From NCBI GenBank assembly GCA_963781285.1, contig CAWAFI010000026.1, forward strand, positions 1-64,000: 64,000 bases of DNA, given 5' to 3'. A program made the translations under genes and the position numbers. This document shows positions 45,237 to 55,235 of the stretch, one piece after another; the stretch's first letter is position 1; every line of letters starts with the position of its first letter. Source of the stretch: CAIWHR01 sp963781285. GTDB lineage: Bacteria > Pseudomonadota > Gammaproteobacteria > Burkholderiales > Casimicrobiaceae. The notes beneath the pieces are model-generated. The model saw only the letters and a program-made list of their open reading frames with translations. It was not told the DNA's origin and did not search any database.

Positions 45237-47162
45237 CCGAAGTTCCTGCCGCCGCCGAGCGAGTTTGCCGTTGCGTGACAAGCATTTGGCTTGAGGTCGG
45301 GGTTCCGGTTTCTGTCTACAACCGGATCTGCTGTATCAGTTTGAGCGCGCGTTGTTGCTTCGCGTTGGGCGTGGTAAGGATCTCGAACGTCGGCGCCTTG
45401 GGCTCGGCGTGTGGCGTGTGGCAAGTGTTGCGCACGATGGTGGCGAGTTCATCGAGCAAGGTTGCAAAGCTGTGCGCCGGCGTGCCGTCCTCCAAGGTGT
45501 GGCGCGCTACCTTGGTCAGGGCAGCCTTGGACCGCTTGGCCGGCGCCACGGGATCGCGCTTGGCCTTGGCCCGCTGGTCCACATCGGCGAACATCAGCTC
45601 GCGCCAGGCCTCGCGCATGTGCCACTCGACGTAGTAGGCGAGCAGGCACAGCAAGATGTGTGCGCGCACTCGATCGGCGGTGCGGTGATGGATCGGGCGC
45701 ACCTTCAGGTCCATGGTCTTGAGCGAGCGGAACGCGCGCTCGACGTTGGCCAGCGCCTTGTAGTTGCGCACGCAATCGGCCGCTTCCATCTGGGCCGCGT
45801 TGACCGAGGTGCGAATGATGTAGACGCCATCCAGTGCCGCTTCGACGGCGATGCCGTCGAGCTTGCGCTGGAAGGTGAACGCGCGCTCGCCGATGGCGAG
45901 CTCGAAGTGCTTGGCGACCTTGTACTGGTTGACCACCCTGCCCACGCGCAAGCCGATCGCGTCGCGCCCGGCAAGCTTGCCCGCGCCTACCCGGGCCTTG
46001 ATCTTGTCGAGATGGCGCTCGGTGGCCGCCAACAGTTCCTCGCGCTTGTGGGTGCGCAGCCGGGCGAGTTCCGGATTGCGGCACGCCACCAGCCGCTCGC
46101 CCGGATAGTCCGGTGAGCCGAGCTCGACCAGATTGCGCTCGTCGAACAAGCCCAGCTGCAGATGGCCCTGCTCGATGAGCGCGCGGATCGAGGCGCTCTT
46201 GAGCGCGGTAATCCAGCCGATGCCGTCGGCCTCGCGCATCGCGGCGATGGCCTGGTTTGAGATCATGCCGCGGTCGCCCACCATGACCAGCTGTTCGATG
46301 CCGAAGTCTTCGCGCAGCCGCGTAACCTCGGGCATCAAGGTCTGGCTGTCGGCGACATTGCCCTCGTGCACCGAGACGGCGACCGGGCAGCCGCGGGCAT
46401 CGGTGAGCAAGCCGTAGTTGACCTGCAGCAGGCCCTTCCTGCCGTCGCGGCTGTAGCCGAGCTTGGCCAGCGGACAGGTGGTGCCCTCGAAATAGCTCGA
46501 CGACAGGTCGTAGAGCACCAGGCCGCCCGCGCGCAGATGGCGCGCGGCCAACTTCTTCTGGATCGTGTCCTGGCGCGCGAGCAGCCAGTCCATCGCCGCA
46601 TACAGATCGTCCTCGCTCGCATCGGCGACGCCGAAGTCCTCGGCCAGCGTCGTGGTGTGCCACCAGCGCGTGGTGGCCAGCTTCGTATGCGGCGCGACGA
46701 TGCGCGAAGCCACCATCGCCAGCACCAGATCGCGTTCGCGGCAGGGCTTGGCGGCGAGCACCGAGGCCAAGCCCAGTCGCTGCAGGGTCAGTGCGGTGGC
46801 CTGCACGTGTCCGTGCGAACGCGAAGCAGTGATCTCCAAGCCTTGGGCCGCGGGCTGCAAGGTTTCGCCGCGCAGCGCAGCGCGAATGGCCTCGATCTGC
46901 GCTGCCGACAGGCTCGATAGATTGGCCAGCGTGCGCTTGCCGACCTTGCTGCCCTCGCGGTAGGACTCGCGCAACAGCACGGTGGGAGGTGAGCCGCGGT
47001 TCGGCACGACATGGATATGCATGCCTACAATAATAGACTACCCATGGGTATTATACAAGCCACATACATGCCTACATATCGACGCTCACAAGACTGCCCA
47101 ATCGCGTTGCTTTCATAGGGCTTACCGGCTCAGAAATGAGCGAACCAGACGGGGAACTTCGG
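45237..47162 (-). mobile_element. IS1634-family insertion sequence
   Basis: A 1926-bp element. The left end reads ccgaagttcctgccgc, and the right end is its inverse over at least ten bases (ggggaacttcgg). It is flanked by the 6-bp direct repeat actaag (45231-45236 and 47163-47168). It encodes a single full-length transposase on the minus strand, with the 12-bp palindrome tacccatgggta at 47039-47050 just upstream of its start. It sits inside the integrase gene. Confidence 0.9.
45316..47022 (-). CDS. IS1634-family DDE transposase
   Basis: A 568-residue transposase. N-terminus MHIHVVPNRGSPPTVLLRES; catalytic core with LYDLSSSYFEGTTCPLAKLG, VMVGDRGMISNQAIAAMRE and NVERAFRSLKTMDLKVRPIH (the YREK-type block). 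These are hallmarks of the IS4 superfamily's IS1634 branch. The frame is full length, so the element may still be mobile. Confidence 0.92.
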   Translation of the reverse strand: MHIHVVPNRGSPPTVLLRESYREGSKVGKRTLANLSSLSAAQIEAIRAALRGETLQPAAQGLEITASRSHGHVQATALTLQRLGLASVLAAKPCRERDLVLAMVASRIVAPHTKLATTRWWHTTTLAEDFGVADASEDDLYAAMDWLLARQDTIQKKLAARHLRAGGLVLYDLSSSYFEGTTCPLAKLGYSRDGRKGLLQVNYGLLTDARGCPVAVSVHEGNVADSQTLMPEVTRLREDFGIEQLVMVGDRGMISNQAIAAMREADGIGWITALKSASIRALIEQGHLQLGLFDERNLVELGSPDYPGERLVACRNPELARLRTHKREELLAATERHLDKIKARVGAGKLAGRDAIGLRVGRVVNQYKVAKHFELAIGERAFTFQRKLDGIAVEAALDGVYIIRTSVNAAQMEAADCVRNYKALANVERAFRSLKTMDLKVRPIHHRTADRVRAHILLCLLAYYVEWHMREAWRELMFADVDQRAKAKRDPVAPAKRSKAALTKVARHTLEDGTPAHSFATLLDELATIVRNTCHTPHAEPKAPTFEILTTPNAKQQRALKLIQQIRL

Positions 47163-47690
47163 ACTAAGGCGGCGGGTCCGCTGCCGGGAGACGACGCGGA
47201 CGCCGTCTTCGCGCAACATAGTCCGCGCCAGTCCGGGGGCTGCGGCGTCGACCGTATAGCCCGCGCGCGCCGCGTGTCGGAGCACGCTACCGGCGTAAGC
47301 AAGGTCGGAGGCTACGGTACTACCGTCGATGCCGTCCGCGATCCGGTCGAGCGCGTGGCGACGCCAGAAAGAGACGTTCAGGCTATCGGCTGTTTCGAGC
47401 CCGTGCGCGGTCTTCAGTCGTGCGAGCGCGTTGGCAAAGGTCGCGCCGGGCGGCCGGCCGATCCGCTTGCGATGAACGAGAAAGTCGTCGACCAGGTCGG
47501 CCAGGAGCGCGCCGGCATTCTCGTTGGGCGGGAGATACGTCCCCGTCTCGATCGCCGTCTCGTGTCGCCGCGCCCATTCTTCGGCGGCGCCGCGGGTGCC
47601 AAAGGTCTTGGTTTCCTTTTGACCTTCGCGGCGGATGCGCACCGTCCAGCGAATGCCACGCTTGCCCTTGCGCTTGGTAAACGTCGCCAA
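47163..47690 (-). pseudogene. Integrase N-terminal part (split by IS)
   Basis: The first 176 codons from ATG 47690: Arm-type DNA-binding region (MATFTKRKGKRGIRWTVRIR, REGQKETKTFGTRGAAEEWA) and the SAM-like core-binding domain (DALARLKTAHGLETAD-type helices, RHALDRIADGIDGSTV). The frame continues a few residues into the IS and then stops. The reading RTRRLS ends exactly at the target duplication and continues as DADLKALFARID at 45230. Confidence 0.85.
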
Positions 47691-47794
47691 TGCTGTCTCC
47701 CGGCTTGTACCACCCTTGTACCAAGGGCGACGGGAAACATTGTAGCGGAATCGGGAAGATTTGTCGGGCTATTAGGATGAAATGGGGGCGGCGG

Positions 47795-49132
47795 CTACTT
47801 GATGCCTAGGCGCTCCATCCGGTAGCGCATCGCGCGAAACGTGATCCCCAGCAGCTTTGCTGCGGCGGTGCGGTTGAACCGGGTCTTCTCGAGCGCCTCG
47901 TTGATCGCGGCCCGTTCGACGCGGTCGAGGTAGTCCTGCAGCGGCCATTTGTCGCCTGCGGTCACCGCGAAATCCGGGTCGTCGGCGACCGGCGTCAGGT
48001 GCAGGTCATCGGCGGTGATGCGCTGCGGATCCGCGGCGAGCGACAGCCCGCGCTCGAGAATATTCTCGAGCTCGCGCACGTTCCCCGGGAAGGGGTAGCG
48101 CTCTAAGGCGCCGATCGCCTCGGCGTCGAGTTTGGCCGGCGTGCCACGCGAAAGCTTGGCGAGAATCGCGTCGGCAATGAGCGGGATATCCTCGCGCATT
48201 TCGCGCAAGCTCGGCATCGCAAGCTCGATCACGTGCAGCCGGTAGTAAAGATCTTGGCGGAATTCGCCTGTTTCGACCAGCGCGGCGAGCTTCTTGTGCG
48301 TGGCGCTGATGAGGCGCACGTCCACGGGCTCCTCCTGGGTGGCTCCGACTTTGCGCACCTTCTTTTCCTGGATCGCGCGCAGGAGTTTCACCTGCATCGC
48401 GAGCGGCAAGTCGGCGACTTCGTCGAGGAACAGCGTGCCTCCGTTCGCCGCCTGGAAAAAGCCGTCGCGGTCCGCATCTGCTCCTGTGAACGCGCCCTTT
48501 TTGTAGCCGAAAAACTCGCTTTCCATAAGGTTTTCCGGAATCGCGCCGCAGTTGACCGCCATGAACGGCTGCTCGGCCCGCGGCCCCAGCGTATGGATAA
48601 GCCGCGCTGCGAGCTCCTTCCCGCTGCCCGACTCGCCGTTGATGAACACCGGCGCCTGACTCTTGGCGAGGCGGTCGATGAGGCCGCGCACCTGCATCAT
48701 CGCCGGCGACTCACCGAGGAGCTGGTAGCTCGACGAGACTTGCGGCTTCTCCGGCACCTTGAGCGCCTGTTTGATCAGCGCGCGCAACTGCTCCAGGGCG
48801 ACCGGCTTCGCAAGGTAGTCGAACGCGCCCGCCTTGAGCGCCGCCACTGCGTTCTCGGCGCTGCCGTACGCGGTGATCACCGCGACCGGAACGTCGAGGC
48901 CCTTCTGGTTGATGTGCTCGACCACGCGCAGGCCCTCACCATCGGGTAGGCGCATGTCGGTGAGGCAGAGGTCGAACGGCTCCTTGTCGAGCAACCCGAT
49001 CGCCTCGCCGACGCTCTCGGCCCGGGTCGTATCGAGCCCCATCCTCGACAATGTGAGCTCGAGCAGCTCGAGCAGGTCCGGCTCGTCGTCGATAACGAGC
49101 ACCCTCGGTTGGCCACGGGTTCTGCGGGACAT
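47795..49132 (-). CDS. pilR: PilR, sigma-54-dependent response regulator
   Basis: A 445-residue NtrC-type regulator. Receiver with VIDDEPDLLE and phospho-Asp in LCLTDMRLPDGEGL; AAA+ domain with GESGSGKELAARLIH and the sigma-54 contact KGAFTGADAD; and a Fis-type HTH in the last 40 residues (NRTAAAKLLGITFRAMRYRM). The C-terminal sequence and the tandem with pilS identify it as PilR, which activates type IV pilin transcription. The gene lies 105 bases from the island integrase start and looks intact. Confidence 0.93.
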   Translation of the reverse strand: MSRRTRGQPRVLVIDDEPDLLELLELTLSRMGLDTTRAESVGEAIGLLDKEPFDLCLTDMRLPDGEGLRVVEHINQKGLDVPVAVITAYGSAENAVAALKAGAFDYLAKPVALEQLRALIKQALKVPEKPQVSSSYQLLGESPAMMQVRGLIDRLAKSQAPVFINGESGSGKELAARLIHTLGPRAEQPFMAVNCGAIPENLMESEFFGYKKGAFTGADADRDGFFQAANGGTLFLDEVADLPLAMQVKLLRAIQEKKVRKVGATQEEPVDVRLISATHKKLAALVETGEFRQDLYYRLHVIELAMPSLREMREDIPLIADAILAKLSRGTPAKLDAEAIGALERYPFPGNVRELENILERGLSLAADPQRITADDLHLTPVADDPDFAVTAGDKWPLQDYLDRVERAAINEALEKTRFNRTAAAKLLGITFRAMRYRMERLGIK

Positions 49133-49136
49133 GGAT

Positions 49137-50771
49137 TTACCCCTTTTCCGCGGGATTGACCGCGCGTTTCATCGTCATGCGGAAGTGTGCGCCCGGACCT
49201 TTGGGCAGCAACTCGAGCGCCGCGCCGTTGGCGTCAGCCAGTTCGCGGGCAATATACAGCCCCAGACCGGTGCCGCCCGGCCGGGTCGTGAAAAATGGCT
49301 CGAAGATCTGGCCGCGCAACTCGGCGGGGATGCCTGGCCCGTCGTCGTGCAGCTCGCAGATCACGGCGTCGCCCATGTAGCCCGGGCGGCAGGTGATGCG
49401 GATGCTGCCCTCCTTCTTCTGGCAGTGCTGCCACGCGTTGCGCACGAGGTTCCAGATGATCTGGTTCAAATGCCCGCGGTCGAAAATCACCATGAGGTCG
49501 TTGGGCACCTGCATCTGGATGCCGCCGTGGGGGATGTTCTCCGCCTGCACGATCTCGTCGGTGAGCGCGTGCATGAATTCGCCGAACGCGATGACCTCGG
49601 GCTGCTGGCGGTCACGGCGATTCAGTTGCAGCACTTCACCGACAATGCGGTCGATGCGCTTCGCGTTGTTGCGGATCATGTTGAGCAGACGCTGGCCTTC
49701 CGGCACGACGGCACCGTCCTCCTCGAGCAGCTGCGCCGCCTGGTTGATCGCCGACAACGGGTTTCTCACCTCGTGCGCGATCGACGCGGTCAGCCTGCCC
49801 ATCGCTGCCAACTTCATCTGCTGCGCTTCGGTCTGGGCGCGACCCAGGTCCTCGAGGTAGATCAGCGTTCCGCCATTGAGCCCCGAGCCGATGCGCACCA
49901 GCCGCACGCGCAGCAGGCGCTGGGTCGGCTCGACTTTGAATGGCGGCAACGCCTCCGAATAGTCTTCCTGCCAGCGCCGCCAGTAGTCGTGCAGCGTCCC
50001 GGAGAATTCCGCGAGACGCATGCCGCCGCGCATCCGGCCGAATCCGCCAAGCAGACGGGTTACCTGCGCGTTGTGGCCGCGAACCACGCCGTTCAGGTCA
50101 ACGACGAGCACGCCGTCCTGCATGTCCTGGATGATGAGCCGATTGACCTGCTCGAGGTTGGCGACGTCGATGCCGCGCTGCGCGGCGAGGTCCTCGGAGG
50201 CCTTGGTATAGGCGCCCAGCGCAACGGCCACACCCACCGTCGCGAAGTAGCCGAAACAGATGAGGCCGGTCTGGAACACCTGTCCGCCGCCGATCTGGGC
50301 CTCGAACAGTCGCCAGAGGTCGAGGCCGAGCAGTACCACGGTCGCGACCGCAGCGTGCACGAACGCCGTGCGTGTGCGCAACAGCCAGCCGCTCGCCGCC
50401 AGTTGCGGGAACAGCAGGATCGGGAGCGAACCGACGGTGTTGCCGCCAGCGACCATCAGCAGCGCGATGCAGCCGACATCCCCGGCGAGGAGTCCGGACG
50501 TCAGGGTGGGCAGCGTCAACGGCAGCGTGTCGCGCTGGATCCACCAAAAGGTGATCAGGCCGAACACGAAGTACATCCCGGAGGTGGTGATGAACGTGGT
50601 CGGCGCCGCAACCGCAAGCAACGCGAGGTCGAGCAGCAGCGCGATCCCGAGCAAGGTCGCGCCGCAGATCGCGCGGTACAGTCCGACGATCCACAGGATC
50701 CGGCGTGCGGAGTCGGTCGACGATACCGGCAGCGGCGGCTCGAAAGGGGGGACGGCGGGACTCGGTTGCAT
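49137..50771 (-). CDS. pilS: PilS, membrane sensor histidine kinase
   Basis: A 544-residue protein with six N-terminal hydrophobic segments, a PAS domain (about 190-300), the His-box IAHEVRNPLSAINQAAQLLE, the N box NLVRNAWQHCQKKEGSI and ELHDDGPGIPAELRG plus RPGGTGLGLYIARELA for ATP binding. It phosphorylates PilR. Stop and next start are four bases apart. Confidence 0.93.
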   Translation of the reverse strand: MQPSPAVPPFEPPLPVSSTDSARRILWIVGLYRAICGATLLGIALLLDLALLAVAAPTTFITTSGMYFVFGLITFWWIQRDTLPLTLPTLTSGLLAGDVGCIALLMVAGGNTVGSLPILLFPQLAASGWLLRTRTAFVHAAVATVVLLGLDLWRLFEAQIGGGQVFQTGLICFGYFATVGVAVALGAYTKASEDLAAQRGIDVANLEQVNRLIIQDMQDGVLVVDLNGVVRGHNAQVTRLLGGFGRMRGGMRLAEFSGTLHDYWRRWQEDYSEALPPFKVEPTQRLLRVRLVRIGSGLNGGTLIYLEDLGRAQTEAQQMKLAAMGRLTASIAHEVRNPLSAINQAAQLLEEDGAVVPEGQRLLNMIRNNAKRIDRIVGEVLQLNRRDRQQPEVIAFGEFMHALTDEIVQAENIPHGGIQMQVPNDLMVIFDRGHLNQIIWNLVRNAWQHCQKKEGSIRITCRPGYMGDAVICELHDDGPGIPAELRGQIFEPFFTTRPGGTGLGLYIARELADANGAALELLPKGPGAHFRMTMKRAVNPAEKG

Positions 50772-50805
50772 TCGGGAGGGTTATCGCAGCAGATGTCGGG
50801 TGCCG

Positions 50806-51048
50806 TCAACGGCGCTCAGCGCAGCGCGTATCGGCACACGCATGGCCGCCGGGCGCGGGCTTCGCATCCGCGCGCGGGAGGAACACTCCACACCGCACAC
50901 AGCGGACCATCGTGTCGGCAGGCGGCGCGCCCCCCTCGGCGGGCCGCCGGGCGGCGTCGGCACGCCGCCGTGCCTTGCTCGCATTGAGGAGCCGCAGACC
51001 CAACAGCACCACGAACACGAGAACGATCCAGAGGATGGCCTTGCCCAT
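50806..51048 (-). CDS. PP0621 family zinc-ribbon membrane protein
   Basis: An 80-residue protein with an N-terminal membrane segment (MGKAILWIVLVFVVLLGLRL) and a CxxC pair in MVRCVRCGVFLPRADAK plus HACADTRC, a small zinc ribbon. This family sits between the FAD oxidase and pilS in betaproteobacteria. Function unknown. Confidence 0.85.
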   Translation of the reverse strand: MGKAILWIVLVFVVLLGLRLLNASKARRRADAARRPAEGGAPPADTMVRCVRCGVFLPRADAKPAPGGHACADTRCAERR

Positions 51049-51058
51049 GGGGTTCGAA

Positions 51059-52474
<1,416 letters not shown>

Positions 52475-52611
52475 GAACGACGATAATAGCCGAATCAACC
52501 TGCCTTGTCAGATCAATAGCTTACAAGCGCCAGGACGTAGAACCGACGAAGTACTTCTACGTCGTCCTCTACCGGCCAGCGGTACGACCGTGTTCAGAGC
52601 CGCAGTGGCCA

Positions 52612-53115
52612 TCATGCATGCCGGATCAGCCCCATTAGCCTGGAAACATGGTCCACGAGCCCCGCGACATCATCGACTCGGAAGCGCGGCAATGGCGCTT
52701 CGATAGATTCGTCGGACACGAGTGCCACGACGTGCTTGTTCCTGGGAAACTGGCATTCGCGCCCGCTCGATGGCACGCAGACCTCGATAGTCGGAAGGGT
52801 CGCCGTCTTGAACCCTTCCACGATTACCACGTCTGCAGGTGCAAGGCGCGCGAGCAACGAATCGAGCGGTGGATCCCGGTCGGCGCCGAACTCGCGCATC
52901 AACACCAGGCGCTTGTCACCAACTAGCATCACCTCGTGACAGCCGGCCTCGCGCCGCGCGTAGGAGGTCTTCCCGGGCTGATCCAGGTCGAAGCCGTCTG
53001 GTGCGCGCTTGATCGTCGAAACCGACCATCCTTCGAAACGGAAGGCATGAATCAGGTCCTCGACGAACCTGCTCTTGCCTAGTGCCGATACCCCAATCAG
53101 GCCAATGGCTTTCAT
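52612..53115 (-). CDS. mobB: MobB-like molybdopterin-guanine dinucleotide protein
   Basis: A 167-residue protein. Walker A GLIGVSALGKSRFVEDLI (Leu-Gly-Lys in place of Ser-Gly-Lys), VSTIKRAPDGFDLDQPGKTS, ADVVIVEGFK and the C-terminal helices match MobB. Last gene of the aor operon; it would help make the guanylated or bis-pterin tungsten cofactor. ATG 53115 is chosen because the longer frame runs through low-complexity sequence. Confidence 0.82.
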   Translation of the reverse strand: MKAIGLIGVSALGKSRFVEDLIHAFRFEGWSVSTIKRAPDGFDLDQPGKTSYARREAGCHEVMLVGDKRLVLMREFGADRDPPLDSLLARLAPADVVIVEGFKTATLPTIEVCVPSSGRECQFPRNKHVVALVSDESIEAPLPRFRVDDVAGLVDHVSRLMGLIRHA

Positions 53116-53296
53116 AGGGTCGGATGCTGCACGGACAATGGCACGATCATCGAAGTGCGAGGGTGGCGGCCAACGCTCTTGATGCCGGATCACGCTGCCA
53201 ATCGTTCATCGTGGGGACCTGTGTGCGAATGGGAGAACGGCCGCGCGCAGAGATTCGGGCAGCCGCGGGCACACTTGGGCGGATGAAGACATGAGG

Positions 53297-53596
53297 CTAG
53301 CCGCCGCCGCGCCTGGTGTACAAGTCGAAATGGGCGAGGAAATCGTTGCGTGTCAGCTCGTCCAGGCCGCGGAAACAGAAGGTGACGCCAAGCACGGGCA
53401 CTGCAATCAGCACTATGCGCCTTGGCGGCTTCTCCTCCAGAGAGATCTGAACGCGGCCACCGTGGGTCATGACGGTCACCACCTCCCCGTCGATCTGGAA
53501 TGGGGCCTGACGGATCGCACCGGGCAGCCACGACATGAATTCGGCGCGCGTACAGCCCATATCACGATGCAGATGAAACACGTCCGCCATGTCCAC
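53297..53596 (-). CDS. Small conserved protein of the AOR operon (AorE-like)
   Basis: A 99-residue protein between the MoaD-like gene and mobB. Start is GTG 53596 or ATG 53590. FHLHRDMGCTRAEFMSWLPG and GVTFCFRGLDELTRNDFLAH are the recognisable parts; no family is known to me. It is conserved in position in related tungsten AOR clusters. A role in cofactor loading or AorB maturation is an inference. Confidence 0.6.
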   Translation of the reverse strand: MDMADVFHLHRDMGCTRAEFMSWLPGAIRQAPFQIDGEVVTVMTHGGRVQISLEEKPPRRIVLIAVPVLGVTFCFRGLDELTRNDFLAHFDLYTRRGGG

Positions 53597-53863
53597 CTAG
53601 CCGCCAGCGATGGGAGGCCACACGGCCAATTCGTCTCCCGGGTGCAACGGCCGCGTTGCGCGCGCGTCCCGCGGGATGAAGACGCCATTCACCAACACGA
53701 GGTGGGCCATGGCCGGCGGCAGATTGAATCTCTCGATCACCGCCTGCACGGTCGTCGTTTCGTCGACATCGATCGCAAGCTGGTTATACACGCGTGCCCT
53801 GCCGTTGAGCTCGCGTGGCAGGTAGTCGCCAAGTGTGGCGAATAGCTTTAGGGTGATCTCCAC
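53597..53863 (-). CDS. MoaD/ThiS-like sulfur carrier of the AOR operon
   Basis: An 88-residue ubiquitin-like protein (MEITLKLFATLGDYLPREL) ending in the diglycine PPIAGG, needed for activation and thiocarboxylation. It supplies dithiolene sulfur for pterin cofactor synthesis. It starts 25 bases after the aorC stop and its own stop adjoins the next start. Confidence 0.88.
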   Translation of the reverse strand: MEITLKLFATLGDYLPRELNGRARVYNQLAIDVDETTTVQAVIERFNLPPAMAHLVLVNGVFIPRDARATRPLHPGDELAVWPPIAGG

Positions 53864-53888
53864 AGCCCTAGCTTTGCTTCGTCGTTCC

Positions 53889-55151
53889 TCAGGCGACGTT
53901 CAAGCCCCTCGCATGCTGCGCTTGCGCGCTGGAAAGATACGCCTGCGGAAGCTGCAATGGGTCGCGCAGCAGTTGGTCCTTCCACTTGCCGAGCTTGGTG
54001 CGCGACTGGGTCAGTCCGCGCAGAATACCGACATGCTCGGTCAGACCAACCGTATTCGAACCGATCAGAACATCGCCTTCGAACTCCAGACGAATGTGCC
54101 GGAAGTTGGCGTCGTCGGTTGCCTCGGCGTGTTCGCCGCCGGGCACCCCTTCCCAACGTCCGAAAGAAGTCGAGACGAGCCCCAACGTATCGAGCACGTT
54201 GATCTGCGTGACGCCACGCAACTGTGTTTGTTTCCCGGCCATGTTCATTCCGGCAATGTACGCCTGATCGGCAGCATTTGGCTGAATGGCACTGACGATC
54301 GTTTTCCCGATAATCACATCGAATGCTTCGGCGCAATCGCCCGCCGCGTAGACTCCGGCAATGTTGGTTTGCATGCGTTCGTCGGTCAGAACGCCCTGAA
54401 GGCACAGGATGCCGGAGCCCTCGAGAAATCCGATATTCGGCTGGACGCCCGTCGCGGATATGACCAGGTCCACCGGCAAATGCTGGCCGCTAGACAGGCG
54501 CACAGTGAGGGGCGGACCAGGCTGGATGGCTTCCACCCGCGTCGATGTGTAGACGGTTATTCCCTTGTTCTCGACCCAGCGCTTTATCATGCGGCCGGCG
54601 CCTTCGCCCATCATGCGGGGCACCATGCGATCGCCCATTTCCACGACAGTCAGCTGCACGTGTCGTGCGGCGAGGGCTTCCATGATGATGCAGCCGATGA
54701 AGCCCGCTCCCATTTGCAGCACGCGTGCGTCCGGCTTGGCAAGCGCCATGATCTTTCGTGCATCGGCGAGCGTCCAGCAAGGATGAACCCCAGGTAGATC
54801 CATGCCGCGAATCGGCGGGCGAATCGGCGTCGCACCCGTGGCGATCAGCAGGCGGTCGAACGGGAGTACCGTCCCGTCATCGAGGCGCACCTGGCGCGCG
54901 TCCGTATCCACCGCAGTCGCCCGCCCGGTACGCAATTCAATGTGTTGCCGCGCGAAGTGGTCCTTGTCCTTGCGCAGGTAGGTCCCTTCCTCGCCGATGT
55001 CTCCCATCAGCAGATACGGAATCGCCATGCGCGAATAAGGCGGCTCGGGCTCGTCGCTAATGACGAGGATGTCGTCTTCGGCTCGCACTTTTCGAATCGT
55101 TTCGGCCGCAATGACACCGGCGGGTCCGTTACCGAGAATGACGTGTTTCAC
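53889..55151 (-). CDS. aorC: AorC, FAD/NAD oxidoreductase subunit of tungsten AOR
   Basis: A 420-residue flavoprotein. Start GTG 55151 (KHVILGNGPAGVIAAETI, FAD site); a second Rossmann fold RVLQMGAGFIGCIIMEAL for NAD(H); and GVYAAGDCAE for FAD closure. The product resembles the small subunit of pyridine nucleotide-disulfide reductases without the redox Cys pair. In the characterised AOR of Aromatoleum, AorC lets the tungsten enzyme use NAD+. The upstream aorB stop is about 85 bases away. Confidence 0.88.
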   Translation of the reverse strand: MKHVILGNGPAGVIAAETIRKVRAEDDILVISDEPEPPYSRMAIPYLLMGDIGEEGTYLRKDKDHFARQHIELRTGRATAVDTDARQVRLDDGTVLPFDRLLIATGATPIRPPIRGMDLPGVHPCWTLADARKIMALAKPDARVLQMGAGFIGCIIMEALAARHVQLTVVEMGDRMVPRMMGEGAGRMIKRWVENKGITVYTSTRVEAIQPGPPLTVRLSSGQHLPVDLVISATGVQPNIGFLEGSGILCLQGVLTDERMQTNIAGVYAAGDCAEAFDVIIGKTIVSAIQPNAADQAYIAGMNMAGKQTQLRGVTQINVLDTLGLVSTSFGRWEGVPGGEHAEATDDANFRHIRLEFEGDVLIGSNTVGLTEHVGILRGLTQSRTKLGKWKDQLLRDPLQLPQAYLSSAQAQHARGLNVA

Positions 55152-55235
55152 GAGGGCCTCTCCACGAGCAAAAAGGGCGGTCCACAATGAACCGCCCCAA
55201 TCCGAACATTCGCGATGCGGCGCGCTTGTGTCGGC

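Larger units (their letters stand above)
38400..47760 (-). mobile_element. Defective prophage or phage-satellite-like island
   Basis: On the minus strand: integrase, a small gene, an AlpA-like HTH regulator, GIY-YIG protein, small genes, primase, VapE helicase, small genes, small terminase, capsid fragment and DUF6602. Most neighbours overlap or lie within 20 bases. No large terminase, portal, tail or lysis gene is present. The int-alpA-primase-helicase-terS order and the 9-kb size (7.4 kb without the IS) recall PICI-type satellites, but deletion from an ordinary prophage also fits. Boundaries are approximate. Confidence 0.72.
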
